From: Vulcanimicrobiota bacterium
GTDB taxonomy: Bacteria > Eremiobacterota > Eremiobacteria > Baltobacterales > Baltobacteraceae
Assembly: GCA_028287545.1 (NCBI GenBank)
Contig: JAQBPL010000304.1
Location: 1-23,431 of the forward strand
DNA length: 23,431 nucleotides
Direction: 5' to 3'
Shown here: in pieces, positions 7,813-16,310 of the stretch
Layout of the letters: every line of letters begins with the position of its first letter
Numbering within the stretch: the first letter of the stretch is position 1
The notes under the pieces: generated by a model
Database searches by the model: none
Seen by the model: the letters and a program-made list of their open reading frames with translations, nothing else
Told to the model about the DNA's origin: nothing
Made by a program: the position numbers and the translations under genes

Positions 7813-8230
7813 ACACCGTCTCGTCGCGGTCGAGATAGCCGCGGGCCGAGAACAGACCGGCCGGCGCCGCATCGCGCGGCACCGGCGCGTCGATCTGCGA
7901 GACGCCGAGCTGATCGAGGCGGCCGTGCAAGGTCGCCAGGAGCGCCGATCCGATCCCCTGACGCCGCCGCTCCGGCACGACCCACAGATCGCGCAGCTCG
8001 GCGAAGAGCCCGCCGGTCTCGGTGGAGATGCCGAAGGATGCGGAAACGCACGCGACGGGTATACCGTCAGCGTACGCCAGCCACACGAAACCGTAGTCGG
8101 GCCGATCGACGAAGAGCGCGAGCGCATCACCCAGCGCGGCTTCGTCGGAGCGGAACTGCCGCATCAGGGTGTAGGCGTCGACTCGCTCAGGGCCGGTCAT
8201 CGTCCGGCATTCGATCACGGAAGGAACCAT
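7793..8230 (-). CDS. GNAT-family N-acetyltransferase
   Basis: The protein has about 145 residues. ATG at 8230 (MVPSVIECR) is chosen: it has GAAGAG about 9 bases upstream. An upstream in-frame start (8251) and the internal ATG at 8200 (MTGPERV) are alternatives. The GNAT acetyl-CoA site is seen as LRDLWVVPERRRQGIGSALL, with the R-R-x-G-x-G/A pyrophosphate loop, preceded by strands containing GFVWLAYADGIPVACV and followed by GLFSARGYLDRDETVFSLLRR, the usual GNAT end. The substrate cannot be told from sequence. It lies convergent to murQ (20-base overlap) and only 5 bases from the divergent start at 8236, so it may not belong to the recycling pathway. Confidence 0.83.
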   Translation of the reverse strand: MVPSVIECRTMTGPERVDAYTLMRQFRSDEAALGDALALFVDRPDYGFVWLAYADGIPVACVSASFGISTETGGLFAELRDLWVVPERRRQGIGSALLATLHGRLDQLGVSQIDAPVPRDAAPAGLFSARGYLDRDETVFSLLRR

Positions 8231-8235
8231 ATCCG

Positions 8236-8628
8236 ATGCTCTTCGCCTCACTCCGCCGTTCGCTTTCCGTTCCGCTGGCGCTCGCCGCCCTGGCGGTATT
8301 CGCCTTGCCTGCCGCAGCTCAGGTGACCTCGAGGAACGACGCGTCCGTGCCCGGCGGCAAGATCCGCGATTGTCACGGCTACGTCCGCCACGTCTCGACC
8401 GAGAACATCCGGGTGCACTGCATCGACGGCACCCCGGCCGATCTCTCGTTCCTGTACGCGCCGAACTACGCCACGCTGTTCTCGAACGGGAAAAGCGTGC
8501 AGACGAAGGACCTCAAGCCAGGCACGCCGGTCCACGTCGAATTCACGCAGTCGCTCGGGATCCGCAAAGCCTACAAGATCTACGTTGCGAATCCGCAGGG
8601 GCGCGGATTGTTCGGTTTCAAGAGTTAA
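8236..8628 (+). CDS. Small exported protein of unknown function
   Basis: The protein has 130 residues. ATG 8236 is preceded by GGAAGGA (8219-8225). A signal peptide spans residues 1-29 (LRRSLSVPLALAALAVFALPAAA). The mature part has two cysteines (in RDCHGYVRHV and VHCIDG) that could form a disulfide in the periplasm, and a strand-rich body with KDLKPGTPVHVEFTQ. The layout is like the exported protein at 1909: signal, short linker, about 90-residue beta domain with a KDL.PGTPV / DVSKGSKV-type turn. They could be distant paralogues, which is inference. It ends 28 bases before the DUF4127 gene. Confidence 0.72.
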   Translation: MLFASLRRSLSVPLALAALAVFALPAAAQVTSRNDASVPGGKIRDCHGYVRHVSTENIRVHCIDGTPADLSFLYAPNYATLFSNGKSVQTKDLKPGTPVHVEFTQSLGIRKAYKIYVANPQGRGLFGFKS

Positions 8629-8656
8629 ACCACCCCGATGACGAACGGGCGCCGCG

Positions 8657-10213
8657 GTGGCTTCACTCGCGGCGCTCTGTACGTTCCTGCTCGGGCTGAC
8701 GTTCGTCGTCGTCCCGCTCGACGACCGGCCCGTCACCGCGCAGCTGCCGCGGCTGCTCGGCGGGATCGCCGGCGTGCGCGTCGTCGAGCCGCCGCGCCCG
8801 CTGCTCGGCCGCTACCTCCAGCCGGGCGACTCGGCCGGGATCCTCCGCTGGCTGCGCGCGGATGCACCGCGTGATGCGCGAGCGTACGTCGTCTCGAACG
8901 ACATGGTCGTCTACGGCGGTCTCGTCGCGTCGCGCGTGCCGGGCGTCTCGCGCGCGCTGGCCTACACGCGGGTGAGCGACCTCGCGGCGTTTCGCGCGAC
9001 GCGCGCCGACGCATCGTTCGCCGTCTTCGGCACGGTAATGCGGCTGGCACCGACCGGCGTTCCGGCCACCGGCCCGGCCGCGTCGTTCCCGTTCGCAGGC
9101 GCGGTGTGGCCGCTGCTCCAGCAGTACGCGAACCTGCCCGACCCGCCGGTAACGCCGGAGGACCGCGAGAAAGCGGCGGCGTTGCGCGCGAGCCTCGGGC
9201 CGAATTTGGACGCATACCTCGAGACCCGCGCGCGCGACCGCGACGTCGACCTCTTCGCGTTGCGCACGGCGGCGGAAGGCGGGTTCGACCGCATCGTGCT
9301 CGGCCAGGACGACGCCGGGCCGGTGGGCCTCCACCTGCGCGATCTCGAGGCGCTGCGCGGCTTCGCGCGGAGCTGGTTGCCGCCGCGCGTCGCGTCGATC
9401 GAGCCCGGCGCCGACGAGCTCGCGATGGCGCTGGTCGGCGCCGCGCTGGCCCGCGAAGCGTACGTCGTCCCGCGCGTGCGCGTCGTGTACTCGCGCCCCG
9501 ACGGCGGGACGCTCAACGACCCGATCGAGTTCGCCCCGATCGCGACGACGATCGGCGACTTGATCGCGACCTGCGGCGCGATCGCGGTTCCCGACGATTC
9601 CTCGCCGGCCGACATCGAACTGTTCGTGCGCGTTCCCGGCACGAGCGACGCGGCCGAGAACGCGTTCGCGACGCGCATCGCGTCGCGCTACGCGAGCCCT
9701 GGGCCCGCGCCGCTGGCGGCCGTCGCCGATCTCTCTTTCCTCACCGAGGGCGACTACGCGCAGCACAAACGACTGACGGAAGACCTCATCGCGCGCGGAG
9801 TCGCCGGCCGGATTGCCGCGTTCGCGTCGTGGAACACGGTCGCCAACACCGTCGGCACCGCGTTGCCGGAGGCGATCGCCGTGCTGGCCGGGCAGCGCAT
9901 GGGGACCTACGACGCGCGCACGCACGCCGAATTCACGCTGATGCGCTACGCCGACGACATCGCGTTCCACGCCGACGTGCGGCCGAAGCTGAACGCCGAC
10001 CTCAGCAGCAACGGCATCGCCGACCACACCTACCTGCAGCCGGACGTCGCGGAGCGAACCGCGGCGGCGAACCGCGCGCTCTTGTGGCCCGCCGGACTCG
10101 ACCTGATGCACCGCATCATGCCGCAGTTTCGCGACGCCGGCTTCACGATCACGCTGCCGTGGGACCGCACCTTCGAAACAGAACTGGAACTGCGGCTCAC
10201 GCCAGCGCCTTAA
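8657..10213 (+). CDS. DUF4127 family protein
   Basis: The 518-residue protein matches the DUF4127 family by pattern: PLDDRP near the N-terminus (20-25), SNDMVVYGGLVASR (80-93), GQDDAGPVG (216-224), GADEL (251-255), a LSFLTEGD stretch (359-366) and SWNTVANTVG (391-400). The conserved Asp/Asn-rich motifs look like an enzyme active site. I know of no established reaction for the family. The GTG 8657 start gives a hydrophobic N-terminus (residues 1-19) that could be a signal peptide or simply the first beta strand leading into PLDDRP; an upstream ATG at 8638 is in another frame. It follows the recycling operon on the same strand, separated by the acetyltransferase and a small exported gene. A role in amino-sugar or cell-wall metabolism is possible but unproven. 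Confidence 0.85.
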   Translation: MASLAALCTFLLGLTFVVVPLDDRPVTAQLPRLLGGIAGVRVVEPPRPLLGRYLQPGDSAGILRWLRADAPRDARAYVVSNDMVVYGGLVASRVPGVSRALAYTRVSDLAAFRATRADASFAVFGTVMRLAPTGVPATGPAASFPFAGAVWPLLQQYANLPDPPVTPEDREKAAALRASLGPNLDAYLETRARDRDVDLFALRTAAEGGFDRIVLGQDDAGPVGLHLRDLEALRGFARSWLPPRVASIEPGADELAMALVGAALAREAYVVPRVRVVYSRPDGGTLNDPIEFAPIATTIGDLIATCGAIAVPDDSSPADIELFVRVPGTSDAAENAFATRIASRYASPGPAPLAAVADLSFLTEGDYAQHKRLTEDLIARGVAGRIAAFASWNTVANTVGTALPEAIAVLAGQRMGTYDARTHAEFTLMRYADDIAFHADVRPKLNADLSSNGIADHTYLQPDVAERTAAANRALLWPAGLDLMHRIMPQFRDAGFTITLPWDRTFETELELRLTPAP

Positions 10214-10662
10214 GTGGAGAAGTTTATTGAATTGAAGATGTCCACATCGGCCCGCCAAACGCCATCGCCTTCACAACGGAAGATGCACAAGGACTTCCCC
10301 GGTACGTCGATGCTCGAACCGTCCGGCGTTCGCACTCGCACGATGTTGCGGCCGATCTCGTAAGCGACGCCATCTCCCAGGCTTTGGATCTCTCGGCTTT
10401 CCAAAACCAGGTCGTAGGCGCCTTGATCGAACCCGCTCTGCCAGTAGGCTTGAACAGCGGCGCGTCCGGTGATCATTTCCTGACTTGGAGGTAAGACACG
10501 AGTGTTCTCAGTCCACAGTGAAGCCATTGCCGCAGCATCCTGATTGCGGAAAGCTGCCGTGACGGTCTCGTTGAATTTTCTGACGCCCTCCTTGGCTAAC
10601 TTGTCTCGGTCCGCGGAGGGCACCGCGACGCCTTGGTTGTTTACAGGCTCGTGAGTTTCCAT
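10210..10662 (-). CDS. SnoaL/NTF2-like (DUF4440-type) protein
   Basis: The 150-residue protein has the cone-shaped NTF2 fold pattern: an N-terminal helix pair (FNETVTAAFRNQDAAAMASLWTENTRVLPP, about 30-59), a strand/helix with GRAAVQAYWQSGF, and C-terminal strands (YEIGRNIVRVRTPDG, GKSLCIFRCEGDGVWRADVDIFNS). This resembles the SgcJ/EcaC or ketosteroid-isomerase-like group. Members range from isomerases to non-catalytic proteins, so no reaction is claimed. ATG 10662 is set by an excellent ribosome-binding site (GAGGTG, complement of 10671-10676). Codon use is clearly less GC-biased than in neighbouring genes, suggesting recent acquisition. Its end overlaps the DUF4127 stop by 4 bases. Confidence 0.82.
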   Translation of the reverse strand: METHEPVNNQGVAVPSADRDKLAKEGVRKFNETVTAAFRNQDAAAMASLWTENTRVLPPSQEMITGRAAVQAYWQSGFDQGAYDLVLESREIQSLGDGVAYEIGRNIVRVRTPDGSSIDVPGKSLCIFRCEGDGVWRADVDIFNSINFST

Positions 10663-10670
10663 GTTCAATC

Positions 10671-10676
10671 CACCTC
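10671..10676 (-). promoter_or_regulatory. Strong ribosome-binding site deciding the SnoaL-like start
   Basis: On the minus strand this reads GAGGTG, 8 bases before the ATG at 10662. The open frame continues upstream to 10866, but that extension reads through a lower-GC spacer and into the dienelactone hydrolase region. This site fixes the shorter start. Confidence 0.7.
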
Positions 10677-10703
10677 GATTGCTTTGCCATCGCAGGTTTA
10701 CCC

Positions 10704-10709
10704 ATAATA
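10704..10709 (-). promoter_or_regulatory. Possible -10 promoter element for the SnoaL-like gene
   Basis: The minus strand reads TATTAT in the 97-base, relatively AT-rich spacer (10663-10759) between the dienelactone hydrolase end and the SnoaL-like start. No convincing -35 box is seen at the usual distance, so this is only a candidate. Confidence 0.25.
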
Positions 10710-10759
10710 GACTGCGCGGTGAAAGAGATTGCATAGTCGTGCACACCGGAGGCGACCGG

Positions 10760-11479
10760 TTAAGCGCGTAGGCGCGGCGTGAGGAACGCGATCGTCCGCT
10801 GCCATGAGTCCTCGGCGGCAGCGGGGTCGTACGCTTCGCGGCGGTCGGCGAACGCGTGCTTCGCACCTGGGTAGATGCGCACGTCGTGATCGACGCGCAG
10901 GCCGTTACGGAAGCGCTCGACGGCGCCGACGGGAATCCCCGTGTCTTCGGCGCCGTAGCTCGCGACCAGCGGGATCTCGACTAGCGCCGGATCGAGGTCC
11001 GGAACGAGGCCGTACCAGATCGCCGCGGCGGTGAAGAGGCCGCCGTAGCCGTACGTGCGGCGCATCGCCATCACGCCGCCCATGCAGAAGCCGGCGATCC
11101 CGGTTTTGCTCCGCGGAAACCGTTCGCGCAGAAACGCTGCCGCGGCGAGCAGATCGGGATCCACCGTCTCCGCCTTGAGCCCTCGCGCGAACGGGATGAA
11201 GGGGCCGGGTTCGGTCGCGCCGTCGCCGCTGGGTGCATCGAAGCGCGCGTAGAGGTCGGGGACCACCGTCGCGAAGCCGGACTGCGCGAAGCGGCGCGCG
11301 TCCTCGCGCATCGTGCCGTCGACGCCGAAGAGGTGCATCGCGAGGACCAGCGTCGGCGTGTGCGCGGTCGTCTCGCGCGGTGCGGCGTAGTACGCCGGCA
11401 TGTTCTCACCGCCGCGCGGGATCGTCATCCATTCGGCGACGATCGCCGGATCGTGTTCGGATCGTTCCATGCGGTGCAT
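10760..11479 (-). CDS. Dienelactone hydrolase family protein
   Basis: This 239-residue alpha/beta hydrolase carries the dienelactone hydrolase nucleophile elbow GFCMGG with Cys132. Asp179 (GAEDTGIP) and His208 (GAKHAFADR) complete the Cys-Asp-His triad in the right order and spacing. MHLFG (48-52) fits the oxyanion-hole region. Family members hydrolyse dienelactones in chlorocatechol breakdown or other small esters. No aromatic-degradation genes are nearby, so the substrate is open. No signal peptide. ATG 11479 and ATG 11470 (Met4) are both possible starts. The 94-base upstream spacer (11480-11573) is strikingly AT-rich for this genome and probably carries the promoter. Confidence 0.88.
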   Translation of the reverse strand: MHRMERSEHDPAIVAEWMTIPRGGENMPAYYAAPRETTAHTPTLVLAMHLFGVDGTMREDARRFAQSGFATVVPDLYARFDAPSGDGATEPGPFIPFARGLKAETVDPDLLAAAAFLRERFPRSKTGIAGFCMGGVMAMRRTYGYGGLFTAAAIWYGLVPDLDPALVEIPLVASYGAEDTGIPVGAVERFRNGLRVDHDVRIYPGAKHAFADRREAYDPAAAEDSWQRTIAFLTPRLRA

Positions 11480-11519
11480 CGTGCCGCACCGCCGATCGCG
11501 CGTGAAGCGCCGAACGTCG

Positions 11520-11572
11520 TTGAAAAAACTGTGAAAATATGGTATTATCGCGGGTCGAAATCGCGAAAATGT
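11520..11572 (-). promoter_or_regulatory. AT-rich spacer, likely promoter region of the dienelactone hydrolase gene
   Basis: This short AT-rich island lies between two leftward genes. On the minus strand it contains GATAAT followed closely by ACCATATTTTCAC, giving possible -10 elements, but no clear -35 box at standard spacing. The composition contrasts sharply with the surrounding genes. Confidence 0.3.
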
Positions 11573-11573
11573 A

Positions 11574-12470
11574 TCACGGGTCGGTCTGCGGTTTGTCGTC
11601 CGATATGCCGAACGCGTACTTCAAGCCGGTGCCGCTCGCGCTCGGCGCGAGCTCTTCGAACGACACGGTAAGCCAGTGCAGCATCCCGGCGGCGCCGTAG
11701 TCGACGTCGGCGAGCGCCGTCTCGCGCGCGATGTACGTGCCGCCTTCCGCCTGGCGATACTCGATTCGCCACGGGACGGTCGTGAGCGGCGGCCGGCTGC
11801 CGATGCCGCAGACGATCGCCTCCTCCGGCAGCCAGGTTTTCGCGTCGACCCACAGCTCGCGCAGCCGGTACTTCGCCGGATTGCGCAGCGGCGTGAGGCC
11901 GAGATGGTATTCGCGTCCGCGCTCGTCGTCGAGCGTTTCGATCAGCCGCACGTCGTAGTCGCGGACCTTGACGCCGGTCCGGCCGATGATCGGCAGCGTC
12001 TTGCCGACGGCGGCGAAGTCCGCGGCCGAGACGGCGGGGGTGTACCGGCGGTCGGCTGGAGCGATCCCGTAGTCTTGATCGACGGCGAACGCGACGTGAC
12101 CGACCGGATCGACCTCCTGCACTTTGTTGAGCGTGCCGAAGAACGGGACAGCGATATTGATTCCGCGCGGAGCGTCGGGAGGGCTCGCCACCTCTTCCCG
12201 GCTGAACTTGCGCGAGAACACGACCGCGTGCCGGAAATCTTCGATGGTGTCCCAGGTGCGCTTGATGTGCTGCGTCTCGGTGTGGAACTCGACGATCGTC
12301 GCGTACGACCCGTAGCGTGGGTACGCTCCGGCGCTCCAGGCCTGGCGGACGTTCGCGAAGATCGTCTCGGGATCGGGCGCGGCCGGGCTCGATGCGGGCG
12401 TCGCCGCGATCGAGGTGACGCTCATCGCCGCGATGGCGATCGATTCCCAGAAGCCGGTCGCTCGCATCAT
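11574..12470 (-). CDS. Exported hypothetical protein, lipoprotein-sorting-like
   Basis: The 298-residue protein has an N-terminal signal peptide (about 1-24) followed by a short Ala/Pro/Ser segment. The mature part begins with a helix (DPETIFANVRQAWSAGAYPRY) and continues as mostly beta strands, including EFHTETQHIKRTWDTIEDF, DYDVRLIETLDDERGREYHL and RELWVDAKTWLPEEAIV. The last phrase recalls LolA/DUF2092-type outer-membrane lipoprotein-sorting folds, in which a concave beta sheet reports a residue change of the bound sugar or lipid. This likeness is weak and I do not name a function. ATG at 12470 or Met2 are alternative starts. The gene is 42 bases downstream of the epimerase gene on the same strand. 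Confidence 0.7.
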   Translation of the reverse strand: MMRATGFWESIAIAAMSVTSIAATPASSPAAPDPETIFANVRQAWSAGAYPRYGSYATIVEFHTETQHIKRTWDTIEDFRHAVVFSRKFSREEVASPPDAPRGINIAVPFFGTLNKVQEVDPVGHVAFAVDQDYGIAPADRRYTPAVSAADFAAVGKTLPIIGRTGVKVRDYDVRLIETLDDERGREYHLGLTPLRNPAKYRLRELWVDAKTWLPEEAIVCGIGSRPPLTTVPWRIEYRQAEGGTYIARETALADVDYGAAGMLHWLTVSFEELAPSASGTGLKYAFGISDDKPQTDP

Positions 12471-12512
12471 TTCCGCTCTAACGCCCCAAAGGTCCGGCCG
12501 GTTCCGTGCGGG

Positions 12513-12916
12513 TCAGCCGGGCGGCTGGCAGAGTTCGATCAGAACGCCGGCCGTGGATTTCGGGTGCAGGAAGGCGATCGTGTTGCCGTGCGCGCCCAGG
12601 CGAGGCTCCTCGTCGATCAGCCGCACGCCGGCCGCTTTGAGGCGGCCGAGCTCGGCCCGGATGTCGGCGACGCGATAGGCGGTGTGGTGCAGCTTGGTCG
12701 CCGCATCGCCGCGATATTTCGCCAGCGGCGAGTCGTCGCTCAGCGGCCGCAGCAGCTCGATCACGGCGTCGCCGCTGCGCACGCCGACCGCTTCGACGCC
12801 CTGGTCGGCGACGATCTCGCGATAGACCAGCGAGAAGCCCAGCGTTTGCGTGTACAGCGCGAGCGTTTCGTCGAGATCCTTGACGACGATCGCGACGTGA
12901 TCGATCGGCGCGTCGT

Positions 12917-12920
<4 letters not shown>
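12513..12920 (-). CDS. mce: Methylmalonyl-CoA epimerase
   Basis: This enzyme interconverts the (S) and (R) epimers of methylmalonyl-CoA between propionyl-CoA carboxylase and the mutase. The 135 residues are one complete pair of glyoxalase/VOC modules. [12 protein letters not shown] (6-17) supplies metal ligand His8, [11 protein letters not shown] (78-88) supplies His79, and VLIELCQ (126-132) supplies Glu129. SPLAKYRG (64-71) and [12 protein letters not shown] (119-130) are family phrases. The ATG at 12920 overlaps the mutase stop as ATGA, which supports translational coupling and the pathway assignment. Soluble, cytoplasmic. Confidence 0.93.
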
Positions 12921-14527
<1,607 letters not shown>

Positions 14528-14620
14528 CTACGCCCGTTCGGGCGCTGGCGCGGGCGGCTGGGCCCGACGTAAGCCCGCCCACCGACATCCGTTTCCGGCT
14601 GGTGTATCGTTGAGTCTACG
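14528..14620. promoter_or_regulatory. Divergent promoter region between the mutase and msrB, with inverted repeats
   Basis: This 93-base spacer separates divergent genes, so both promoters should lie here or in the 5' codons. It holds a small hairpin, CGCCCGTTCGGGCG (14531-14544), and a second inverted pair GCGGGC (14550-14555) / GCCCGC (14573-14578). No -10/-35 pair is clear on either strand. The inverted repeats could be operator half-sites or chance in GC-rich DNA. Confidence 0.35.
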
Positions 14621-15094
14621 ATGACACGTGGAAGACTGCTGGCCGGGCTCGCGTCCCTGACCGCGCTCCTCGCCCCCGCCGCGGCCGCCGCAGCGGCGCA
14701 GGTGACGCATACCGATGCCGAGTGGCGCAAACTGCTTCCGCCCGAGGCGTATGACGTGTTGCGGCACGAGGGCACCGAGTACGCGTTCTCGAGCCCGCTC
14801 GACCACGAGAAGCGCGCCGGAACCTACGCCTGCCTGGGCTGCGATCTGCCGCTGTTCTCCTCGAAGACCAAATACGACAGCCAAACCGGCTGGCCGAGCT
14901 TTTGGGCGCCGCTGCCCAACGCCGTGGCGACGAAAACCGACGTGAAGATGATCGTCCCGCGAACCGAGGTGCACTGCCGCCGCTGCGAGGGTCATCTCGG
15001 CCACGTCTTCGACGACGGACCGAAGCCGACCGGGCTGCGCTACTGCATGAACGGCGTCGCGTTGCGCTTCAAGCCGGGCGTTACGACTTCTTGA
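14621..15094 (+). CDS. msrB: Exported peptide-methionine (R)-S-oxide reductase
   Basis: This enzyme repairs methionine-R-sulfoxide in proteins. The 157 residues start with a signal peptide (1-26, ending in an Ala run), so it works outside the cytoplasm. The MsrB domain spans about 32-152: zinc ligands Cys71/Cys74 (CLGC) and Cys119/Cys122 (CRRC), TGWPSFW (89-95), HLGHVF (125-130) and catalytic Cys142 in RYCMNG, where most members have RYC(I/V)NS. Apart from the four zinc cysteines there is no other Cys, so the common resolving cysteine is missing. Regeneration would go straight from a sulfenic acid to an external reductant. No msrA or membrane electron donor is nearby. Confidence 0.93.
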   Translation: MTRGRLLAGLASLTALLAPAAAAAAAQVTHTDAEWRKLLPPEAYDVLRHEGTEYAFSSPLDHEKRAGTYACLGCDLPLFSSKTKYDSQTGWPSFWAPLPNAVATKTDVKMIVPRTEVHCRRCEGHLGHVFDDGPKPTGLRYCMNGVALRFKPGVTTS

Positions 15095-15119
15095 CCGCGT
15101 CCCGAACAGGGTCGAGCCT

Positions 15120-15275
15120 GTCATCCCGAGCTTGTCGAGGGACCCCCGTCGTCACGCGAGCGAAGCCGAGCGTGACCCGCAACATGCGCGGTCACGACGC
15201 AAGCCGCCCTCGCGATGACGGCTCGGCGCTCGACTGCGCTCGCGCCGAAACGAAGGGTTCCTCGCTCGGAATGAC
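15120..15275. repeat. 156-bp intergenic element with terminal inverted repeats
   Basis: The spacer between msrB and the ABC ATPase gene (15095-15386) holds a structured element. GTCATCCCGAGC at 15120-15131 is matched in inverted orientation by GCTCGGAATGAC at 15264-15275 (11 of 12 positions). Inside lies GTCACGC (15151-15157) inverted against GCGTGAC (15170-15176), plus further GTCACGAC / GATGACGG variants. The wording (GTCATCCCGAGC...GAGGGAC, CTCGCGATGAC) is that of short dispersed non-coding repeats common in GC-rich soil bacteria. Small frames across it are Arg/Ser-rich and not convincing as genes. Confidence 0.65.
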
Positions 15276-15386
15276 TCGGCGGCGACGAAGGTCTCCTCGG
15301 AGCTGACGCCCAGATCGCTTCTACCGGTGATCGCTTCGTAAGCACGCAACAGGCTGGGTTTAGCAGCGAAGGCGAAGGCCTTTGCC

Positions 15387-16310
15387 GTGAGTGAGGCGAT
15401 CGTCGTCGAAGGGCTCGTGAAGCGCTACGGTTCGGTTGAGGCCGTGGCGGGGATCAGCTTCTCGGTACCGCGCGGTACCGTTTTCGGGTTGCTCGGGCGC
15501 AATGGAGCCGGGAAGACGACGACGCTGGAATGCTGCATCGGCATCGGGCGGCCGACCGCCGGCAGCGTGCGCGTCCTCGACCTCGATCCTACGCGGCCGC
15601 CGGGGCTCGCGCGTTTGCGCCCGCGGATCGGCGTTCAGCTGCAGGCGACGTCGCTGCCGGAGAAAGCGAACGTCGGCGAAGTGCTCGAGCTGTACGCGGC
15701 ATATTACGGCATCGCGCCGCGAGCCGCGGAGATGGCCGCGCGCGTCGGGCTCGACGGCAAGCTCACCCGCCAGGTCGCGCAGATGTCGGGCGGCGAGCAG
15801 CAGCGCCTCGCGCTGGCGCTAGCGCTGCAGCACGATCCCGAGGTACTCTTTCTCGACGAACCGACGGCCGGGATGGACGCCTTCGGCCGGCGCATTTTGT
15901 GGGCCGAGGTTGAACGGCTGCGCGACGCCGGCAAGACGATCGTCCTCACCACTCACTACATCGAAGAAGCCGAACGATTGAGCGACCGGGTCTGCATCAT
16001 GCAGCGCGGGAAGATCGTCGCCGAGGACGCGCCGGCCGAGCTCGTCGCGCGCCACGGCGGCGACGCGACCGTGTGCATCGAAGCCGAAGGCTTCGCGCCC
16101 GATGAGGCGCTGCAGAACCTCGGAAGGTGGACGAAGACGGGCGCCGAGTGGAAGCTCGCGACCCGTGCGGAACCCGGCCTCGCGCTCGCGGCGGTCGTGA
16201 CCCGCGCGAACGCGATGAACGCGAAGATCGCATCGCTCGACATGCACCGGCCCACCCTCGAGGACGCGTTCATCGCGATCACCGGCGAGACGATCGGAGA
16301 GACGGAATGA
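15387..16310 (+). CDS. ABC transporter ATP-binding protein (ABC-2 exporter type)
   Basis: The 307-residue protein has one nucleotide-binding domain: Walker A GRNGAGKTT (37-45), Q-loop near Gln84/Gln86, ABC signature MSGGEQQR (133-140), Walker B VLFLDEPT (153-160), and H-loop His190 in TTHYIEEAE. Residues about 225-307 are the accessory C-terminal domain typical of drug/lipid exporter ATPases, with the ending MHRPTLEDAFIAITG. GTG 15387 has GCGAAGG about 8 bases upstream. The ATGA overlap with the permease gene shows that the two make one exporter. Cargo is unknown; relatives export drugs, polysaccharides or lipids. Confidence 0.92.
   Translation: MSEAIVVEGLVKRYGSVEAVAGISFSVPRGTVFGLLGRNGAGKTTTLECCIGIGRPTAGSVRVLDLDPTRPPGLARLRPRIGVQLQATSLPEKANVGEVLELYAAYYGIAPRAAEMAARVGLDGKLTRQVAQMSGGEQQRLALALALQHDPEVLFLDEPTAGMDAFGRRILWAEVERLRDAGKTIVLTTHYIEEAERLSDRVCIMQRGKIVAEDAPAELVARHGGDATVCIEAEGFAPDEALQNLGRWTKTGAEWKLATRAEPGLALAAVVTRANAMNAKIASLDMHRPTLEDAFIAITGETIGETE

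Noticed and set aside
15122..15349. Small open frames in the msrB-ABC spacer
   Set aside because: Composition is Arg/Ser-rich and they cover the inverted-repeat element; no start signals.
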